Below, piece after piece: positions 57,301 through 64,000 of a stretch of 64,000 bases of DNA (positions are counted from its first letter, which is position 1; every line of letters begins with the position of its first letter). The translations under genes and the position numbers were made by a program. Origin of the DNA: Euwallacea fornicatus. Taxonomy: Eukaryota; Arthropoda; Insecta; Coleoptera; Curculionidae. The notes beneath the pieces are model-generated. The model was not told the origin of the DNA and ran no database searches. It worked only from the letters and a program-made list of their open reading frames with translations. The stretch lies in assembly GCF_040115645.1 (NCBI RefSeq), contig NC_089568.1:2623001-2687000 (forward strand), written 5' to 3'.

Positions 57301-59562
57301 TTTTAGGGGTGGTTATTTCAAAGAGTGTGTGTGACCGTTATGTGTTTTTTTACTGATGATGAAATTTGATTAAAAAATTTCAGTGTATAATAATATTATT
57401 TTGAAAATTTGTCGTACAATATTTAAGACTCAAACTCGTATTCAAAGTTACCTATCCATTCAACTCTATTTGAGGCTCAAACCTAATTGAATTTTCCTCC
57501 GTAATTGAGTTTAAAATTTCTTTTTAAAGCCATCTATGTATCTATACGTCTTCCGTGAGTGACAATTTTTTTTCAAATAAATTTGGCCTTAATGATCTTA
57601 CTTTGACCTGCAGACAATCTTTGACCCTTGAGTAATATGAAATAAATACCTCAGCCCCCTAAATTGATTCGTTTCAAAAAATTGGAGGTTAGACCACCAA
57701 ACTTTCCCCACATCAATAATTACTCTTCCGGTCCCCCATGTGACCGATGATTGATCGTTCCCGCCTTAAACGTCAAAATAAAAGGGCCCTAATTTGAAGG
57801 TTTATTTACATCGTTATTGGTAATCAGAATGACGCGACACTGGGCGACGCGAAGAAAAATGGAATGAGTGCGCCGCGACGACAGCAAACAATAACGCATC
57901 GTCGCCAAATTGAAAAATGATGTCGAGGATTTTTTGAAAAATGGGCCGCCCACGGTTGGGCGGCTGCTGTGGGAAAATTGAATCGAGCCGAGATGCTTTA
58001 AGACTGGTAATTGTTCGCATCTAGGGGGGCTAATCGGCGGTGAAATCTGTCAGAGAGAAAAAGTGGTTTTGAGCCTTAAAGTGACAGAGAAATATGTAAT
58101 TTAAATTTTCCGAGAAGTGGGAACCCATCGAATCTATAAAGATAATGATAGTCCGGAGTCACTCCACTGTCACCAATATTGTTGACTCAAATTTCGAGTT
58201 CTTAAAACAAAGAATATTGGAACCGCAATAGAAAATTATATAGTTTTGATTCCTGCTTATGCCGAATGAGATAATTTTTTAGGTTTACCATAACCAACCA
58301 TCAGTAATTTATACAGTTTACCGAATTTGACAATATTTTAATTTTCATTGACACTTTACGTAATTTCATTGCTTCTTTGATAGCTCGCCGAACTGTCAAA
58401 AAACTGTCACTTGTAACTCAAGTTCGTTAAAGATAAGATTGGAGATGGATAGCAGGAAAGTCACAAGGACATGAACAAATATCCTTGCACGAAAGTGTGT
58501 GAAATTTTTGAAAATCTTCAATTCATAAGAGGAATATGAGTAACGCCTAATATCTGTCCGCTGTTACACTCAAGTTCTTCTAGGAGGAATGCAATATTCA
58601 GCATGTTGTCATTTTTTTTAACTTGGGCAGTAAAGTTTCACGATATTAAATTGTAACGGCGACCTCAGTTGTCGATCATTCGGAAGTCGAAACCGTTTCT
58701 TTTGTCGGTGGTTGATGTCGCTATCTGTCATCTGTCAGATATCATAAGTCAAGTCATAAATATTTTATTCCATTCTTGTCTTATTGCCCTGTGTTTGGAC
58801 AGACCGACAGTTTATATTCTTCGAATTGTCTCTTTCTGAAATCTGAAAAACCAAGTTAAAAAATATCTGTCAAAATAGTCCTCAATAATAGTTTTTCCCC
58901 ACTTCTCAGAACTTTTTCATCTCAAAGTTGTTCTGATTTTTTTAGAGATATTAGTGGTAATAAAAGGCTCAGTAATTTGTATTTTTTTTGTCATAAATGG
59001 CGTCATCCGTTATTGGTTGTTGGAAGCTGCCTGACATTTTTGGAATTCCGATAATTGAGTACCTCAGGGTTTGGGGCGAACTAAATTACCCTATGGAATA
59101 AATGGAAGTGGGGTAGCAATGAATAAAAAAGGTTTTGACTCTGATTTACTTTTTCGGAGTAATATGGATTTTACCTTATCAGTACAGAGTTTTTTCCATT
59201 AATATTGAAAAAGCGAGTCGCTTTCCGAGCTCCACTCAAAACGTCCTAAAAAACGGCTTTCCATCATAATATGTCAGCACGCGTCCCATTATACCCATAC
59301 CCATAAAAAAGCTCAAGGATTTATATAGATTCAGACCATCGTTGGGTGGTCAGATACTACCATAAAATTAAAGCGCCGCTCATCATAATTTCTTTTGTCT
59401 GGTCTGTTGGGTGTTTGTTACCTAATCTTCATGATTTTGTTACAGTTGGTAGTGAAGATCGCCTCAAAGGATGCCATCAAGCGGCTTACGGAAATCGAGA
59501 GGCCCAAGATCGAGCCTAAAGCCCACATTACCAATCATATTTTGGTACATAATAACCATAAC
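48380..59562 (+). CDS. AUTS2/tay-bridge-like gene, N-terminal exons (partial)
   Basis: Two in-phase exons are seen: 48380-48631 (84 codons) and 59446-59562 (39 codons), both with phase-0 ends and consensus splice sites. The gene continues beyond the window. The first exon is strongly basic at the start, then acidic, and contains KKPPRPPNRRKKQK followed by EEDVVEGFSILQFRTYEDLE. This matches the conserved AUTS2/FBRSL1/tay-bridge N-terminal block (PRPP-RRK, then EED..DGF....F.T.E.LE). Those proteins are nuclear and linked to Polycomb-related gene control. The second exon (VVKIASKDAIKRLTEIERPKIEPKAH) is less diagnostic and is joined because of strand, phase and lack of another candidate. The ATG at 48380 is the first after an in-frame TAG. 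Confidence 0.62.
51227..51376 (+). pseudogene. Fragment of LINE endonuclease domain
   Basis: The translation gives DKVAISETCLTSEMPSNLLG, then YSLYCRRDRGGSVAVYITSRIKV and a stop. This matches the apurinic-like endonuclease domain of non-LTR retrotransposons of the Jockey/CR1 type (ISETWL ... Y....R...GGGVAIYV). Only about 50 codons remain, with no reverse transcriptase nearby, so it is a dead fragment in the intron of the AUTS2-like gene. Confidence 0.75.
52068..52200. repeat. Palindromic hairpin element, 133 bp
   Basis: Arms of about 45 bp (TGTATGGAATGT ... GTAAAATATGTG ... ACACTT.GAAAATT) are inverted at 52068-52113 and 52155-52200 around a loop of about 40 bp. The arms match at most positions with small gaps. 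As RNA it would fold into a long stem. It could be a small MITE or a structured intronic RNA element. Confidence 0.8.
53535..54278. mobile_element. 744-bp MITE-like element with long inverted ends
   Basis: The ends begin TATACAGGGTGATTC on both strands. Inverted similarity continues imperfectly for about 130-150 bp, including a shared GAGGTCAAA block and a TCGAAxGTTGG block. The internal open frame at 53805-54056 shows no known domain. It shares its terminal 15 bases in type with the 388-bp element at 9241-9628, so both probably belong to one transposon family. Confidence 0.75.
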
Positions 59563-62500
59563 GTGAGTATTGCATCCTTGAGTTATAACGTTATTTTTAA
59601 AACACAGGTGCGGTAAGTTTAACTCCTCCTATTGTCCTTAAAATTGTTTGTTCAAATAGCAAAAACCGAGCCGCTTAATAATAATTTTTTTCTGGTATAG
59701 AATTACGTCGATTCCGGACAAACAATCACATATATTGACAGCCTTTCATAGACTTAATTTTTTTTATATAATTACCATTGAGTATTTTGATCTGAAAGCC
59801 GATAATGTTTTTTTCCTTAAGTTACAAAACAATCTTAATTTTTTATCGAAGTTTTTTGCATTTTGGTAATACGTGCAAATGGCTGTCATGCGAATGAGCT
59901 CAGGTTAGGCTTTTATAATATTCCAAAAATTCTGTAATTCAAACAGCAATTAACGTACATATAGTGTGTCTAAGATGAGAATGCCTAGTAATAGATATAG
60001 ACTTGGTTAAATGGGAGAAAAATGTGGAAATCAAGGGAATAGTTTTGCGATGCAAACGCATCTTCAAAGATATTTTTGGATTTTTTGAAAACAATGGAGA
60101 ACATCTTTTTCATTGCAATTTTTATTCGGCGTGACAACCTTGGTTTCATACTATGACATTTCACTTGGAAAGAATCATCAACCTTTTTTCCTAAATACGG
60201 CCCTAGCAAGTTTTTCGTTCGTTTTTGGACTACTTTTTGTTAGAAATTTATTGAGACACCACCACACATAGTAACTTATGCAATGTTCGGTCTTTAATAA
60301 TTTTTAATATTATTTTTATTAAAGAAACAGGTATACATAATTAGGTAATAGACACGTACGTAAAATAATAAAAAAGTAACGATAAACGAAAACAAAAAAA
60401 TTGCGTAAATTACCAAATGTGATATCCACGAATGATAAATAAATTTATAATAAAAAGCAGTCTTAAAACAGACAAAACAACTTGGCAGGGCCGCACTTAG
60501 CAAATAGTGGGAGCGTCATTCTTGACAAACGCAATGTAATAGAATGAAACCGATACTCTGTCGCAGCTTATAAAAAAATCAATGGAAAAGTAATTTTAGT
60601 TTCTACCTACCTCTTACCATAGCTCAGAGAAAAAATAAAAAATGAACTTGAACATTTAGTTTTTTTTCTAAATAACTAGAAACCCAACATTTTCCTGTAG
60701 GTCCGTTTACACCATGAAGCCACCCCCATCAATTAATAATTTTTCTCCCATGTAATCAAGTCAGTGTCTAGTGCCGCTTTCAAGCTCCCCACGATGGACC
60801 CCCCTTCCGTTCTTAAAAGCAACGCTCGAACGAAGCAAATATATCAATACTAATAAGAATTTTTTCCCACAATGTCAAAGGCCTTGACTAACTCGAAAAA
60901 CGCATTCCATTCCATTAACACGATACCGATATCCATATAATTATCGCATAGTTACCGACTTAATAGATCAGCAGCACTCAATACGCAGATGTTCTAAAGC
61001 CATCAAGCAACAAGCTCACCTAATCGTCCCATTAACGTACGGTAGATAGCGAAGCAAAATAATACAAGGTGTTGACATTATCATGTCAAATTATAGTCAC
61101 CGAGCATTGAAAAAACACCTGTTTCGCCACATGGCTTCTTGTTGTTAAACAGCTACCCGAACCACTTGAGACTTCGAAGGCACATGTCGGAGCAGACAAA
61201 CAAAGGCGTATTGTGCGCAAAATTACCGGTTCGAATGTGTATTATCGAGAACAATGTTGTTTTGTTATGAAAATGGCATCTGTTTTAGTTGTTTGTATGT
61301 AGGTAATTAATTTTCGCCCTCATCTTTTAGTTATTTTACGGAGTGGATTGTTTTGAAAAGACCATTAATGTATAATGTGTCACGAGGTTCAATTTGACAC
61401 AAACCGAAATCCAAAATGGCGCGTATAATCATTAAAATTGTCAAAATTGACATTGATACAACTTGAATTATCACTCAAATTCGTAGCAACGCCATTAATA
61501 ATAGTGAATAATCGCATTGTCAAGATCGCCATCTCATCAGCGACGATCTTCTCTTTTCAGTGGCGGCGGCCATTTTGGCTTTCGTGTCGTTAAGCGGGCC
61601 GTTCAGATCGCTATCTTTACGTTTTGACGATTATCCCCAACAAGGCTTTTATGTTAATTGAGTCGAGTGAAAAAATGAAGCGGTAAATAAATGGCGATAC
61701 GTCCAAATAATAAAGTCTGGGAATTTATAGGCTGCCTACTTGGCACGCACACCCGGTGTCGAGCAGTAGAGAGTTTTAGTTGAGTTACTCTATAATTTTT
61801 ACGGTAACGTTATGCAATTGTCTTTTTTTTCCATTCAAGAGAAAACGCATATAATTGAATGTATTTGTATATTTACATATATACTGTCACTATTTTATGA
61901 TGCCTCAAACGTAGCAGAACGGCAGAATGCCCAGGAACGGCTCAAGTAGAAGTGCAAACGATCAAATTTCCGGTAGGTTTACCAAATTTATGCGACTTTC
62001 TAGTAGCTGAAATGATACACGATATTGGTGACGTCAATAAAAGAAAAATTTTAATTTTTCGCTTATTAACGATTTTTAGCTTCTTAACGGTTTGGCATGT
62101 TCTACTTGTCATATTTCAATTAAGAAAGTTGTGGAATCTATTAGAGGGCGCTTAAATTTGGCAACATTGCCGCAGCCTCCACCGTCATTGGATAAAATTC
62201 GCCCATAAAAAATTTGATTCTATGACCCCATTGCGGTCGTTTGTAAATTTTTTTAATCACGAAAACCTGAAAATGAATTTATTTAAATAAAATAATTAGT
62301 AACGATAAAAATATGAAAATTTGCATTCAGTATCTTAAATTTACTTTCAATAAGCTGAATCTTAAACTGTTTGAAAATGATTTCATCCCGCAAGTCAACG
62401 AATTCAACAGAAGTGAATTTAATTAAATGAGATTTAATTGAAATTGACGTAACTTTATCTCGATTTAAGAATTTAATGTGGATTTTAATACTTACGTGTT

Positions 62501-64000
62501 ATGAATATCCGCGGCAGCTAAATGTTGAATTAGCGATAAATTTAATTTTGTGTTAAGGCGTTGGTAGTACATTACAATCAATTTGATAAATATAGGTGAA
62601 TTTGAGTAAAGAAGATCCAGCTTTGTTTATGGTAAATTTAAGATGAATCATTGCCTAAAATCGCAAATCATTTGACAATATTTATATCGATGAGACAATG
62701 ATTAAGTTTATTTTAAAATTTTTATGGAACTTTACTAAAAATTTCTTTGGATTTGCACCCTCACCTCGGTAATATTCCGGTTTTTAGAACGGCAACACTA
62801 TCTGTGCCTTAGAAATAGTAGTTTTCAAACGACCCCGAAGACAGAAGTCGAGGTGTGTTAGATTCGGTAATCTTGCTAGTTAGACTATGGTACTTGGTGT
62901 ACCTAACCCATTTGTCAGGAAATCTATTGTTAAGCCACTCCCTAAGTGATAAAATCTAGTGAGAAAGGGCTCCACCTTGTTGAAGTTGAAAATTATCCTA
63001 ACTGCGTTTTAAGCTCTATTAGCACCAGCATGGTTCTTTAGATATCGGACGATAAGTTGAGCTGTGATGTTTCCTTCGAACTTCAAACAAAAACGGCAAT
63101 GGAGGCTAATTTAATTAACGTCTCACAGTAAAAATTATATCGTATTTCGGCTGTTACTCTCTATTAAAACGTTAAATCGCCGAATGGCCTGAGTGCTGGA
63201 GATTAATAACAGCAGGTAATAAAATGTTGAAAGATATCTGTTACAAGTCGGTATCAGATTGCTTGACATCTGGTAGCTTGTTTAACCAGAAATACTCGCA
63301 TGGTATTGGTCCTCTTCGTGGATTTATGATGACGGGGGATATTGACATGTTTTTTGATAATATGATTTGATTTGATAATTGAGGTTGACGAAGCAAAAGG
63401 GGACAAATTTATTAGCGAATTCTCATTATGCACTCCGACTAGAAGAAGCATTTAAAATGTATTAATTCTCACAGCGTGAAAAACTCAATTGGCAATTCGG
63501 TCTTGTGTTGCATGCAAAGTATGAAAGAAGTCCGCTTTGAAATTTAATTTTTAATGTAAAAAAGTTAATTGAAAATGGATCTTATATGTATGTTTTACCT
63601 GTTGCAAGTCAGAACAGAACAAAAACGAAACTAAGGGAATAGCTAGCAGATAATTCTGATTTATTCCCAAGCTTAAAGCGGAATAATGTTTTACTCAAAA
63701 AACGCTTTTGAAAAAATCTAAATTTGGCTTTGATTTGAATCGTGGACAGGCGGATTGTTGTTTGTGCGGAAAGTAATACTTCACCTTACGCATTGATCCT
63801 TTATCTCACGCAGTTGATTTAACGGCGCAAAGCAACGTTGCGTACATGCGATAACTTTAATGACTGCTGTGTAACTTTAATACATCGAGCTCATTTAAAT
63901 TTCATATTTAGTCAGTTGTGGGATTTTGCAAAGAAGAAATGGAAGATCGAACGTTGGACGTAGCTTGATCACATGCCGCGAAATGAGGTTAGATTATTAT
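59563..64000. other. Probable second intron of the AUTS2-like gene
   Basis: No further exon with convincing homology was found on the plus strand and no gene on the minus strand. A short GC-richer stretch near 61555-61640 (GTGGCGGCGGCCATTTTGG) stands out and could be an unrecognised promoter or exon edge. The rest is AT-rich and unannotated. Confidence 0.45.

Larger units (their letters stand above)
48632..59445 (+). other. Large first intron of the AUTS2-like gene
   Basis: This 10.8-kb intron is bounded by GTAAGT and TTACAG. It contains a LINE fragment (51227-51376), a 133-bp palindromic element (52068-52200), a 744-bp inverted-repeat element (53535-54278) and a long T run near 55884-55907. 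The segments near 54650-55240 and 57820-58050 are richer in GC than their surroundings and unique-looking, so regulatory elements are possible. No further exon was recognised. Confidence 0.55.

Noticed and set aside
1..64000. tRNA or rRNA genes
   Set aside because: GGTTCGAAT-like boxes, for example near 61230, lack a matching A box and cloverleaf. No rRNA-like sequence was seen.

Overview
This is a eukaryotic, AT-rich genomic window that reads as an insect nuclear chromosome. Genes are split by GT-AG introns as short as 48-67 bp and as long as about 11 kb. The gene set is typical of insects, and the introns carry mariner-type elements, MITE-like elements and small satellites. A beetle or another holometabolous insect is plausible, but the order cannot be proved from this window.

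Layout. 1-6203: no gene recognised. 6204-21793 (+): an ecto-5'-nucleotidase (5NUC/CD73-like) gene with two constitutive 5' exons and two tandem, full-length, alternative 3' terminal exons. Its second intron holds an apparently intact mariner (10823-12104) and a dead DD41D-like element (14261-15637). 22500-30336 (+): a polypeptide GalNAc-transferase (Pgant/GALNT1-like) in which one catalytic exon exists as four tandem copies of exactly 181 nt, an apparent mutually exclusive exon cluster. 32215-34679 (-): Nprl2, the GATOR1 subunit, 6 exons, 387 aa. 34886-35143 and 36041-36505: 24-bp and 80-bp tandem repeats. 36684-39593 (-): a SMYD4-like TPR/MYND/SET protein, 7 exons, 559 aa. 39793-44416 (+): Oscp1, 4 exons, 327 aa, head-to-head with the SMYD4-like gene and 199 bp from it. 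46105-47262 (-): vitamin K epoxide reductase, 3 exons, 188 aa. 48380-59562 (+): two N-terminal exons of an AUTS2/tay-bridge-like gene that runs past the window. 59563-64000: no exon recognised.

Exon joins were worked out by hand from reading phase and conserved protein motifs. The summed coding lengths of the complete genes are all multiples of three. The most interesting structures are the four-cassette GalNAc-transferase exon cluster, which would swap the catalytic loop and a metal-binding His segment of one glycosyltransferase, and the duplicated terminal exon of the 5'-nucleotidase, which would give two near-complete enzymes sharing only their first 126 residues. The genes look like unrelated neighbours. 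The only plausible co-regulation visible is the compact bidirectional promoter between the SMYD4-like gene and Oscp1.
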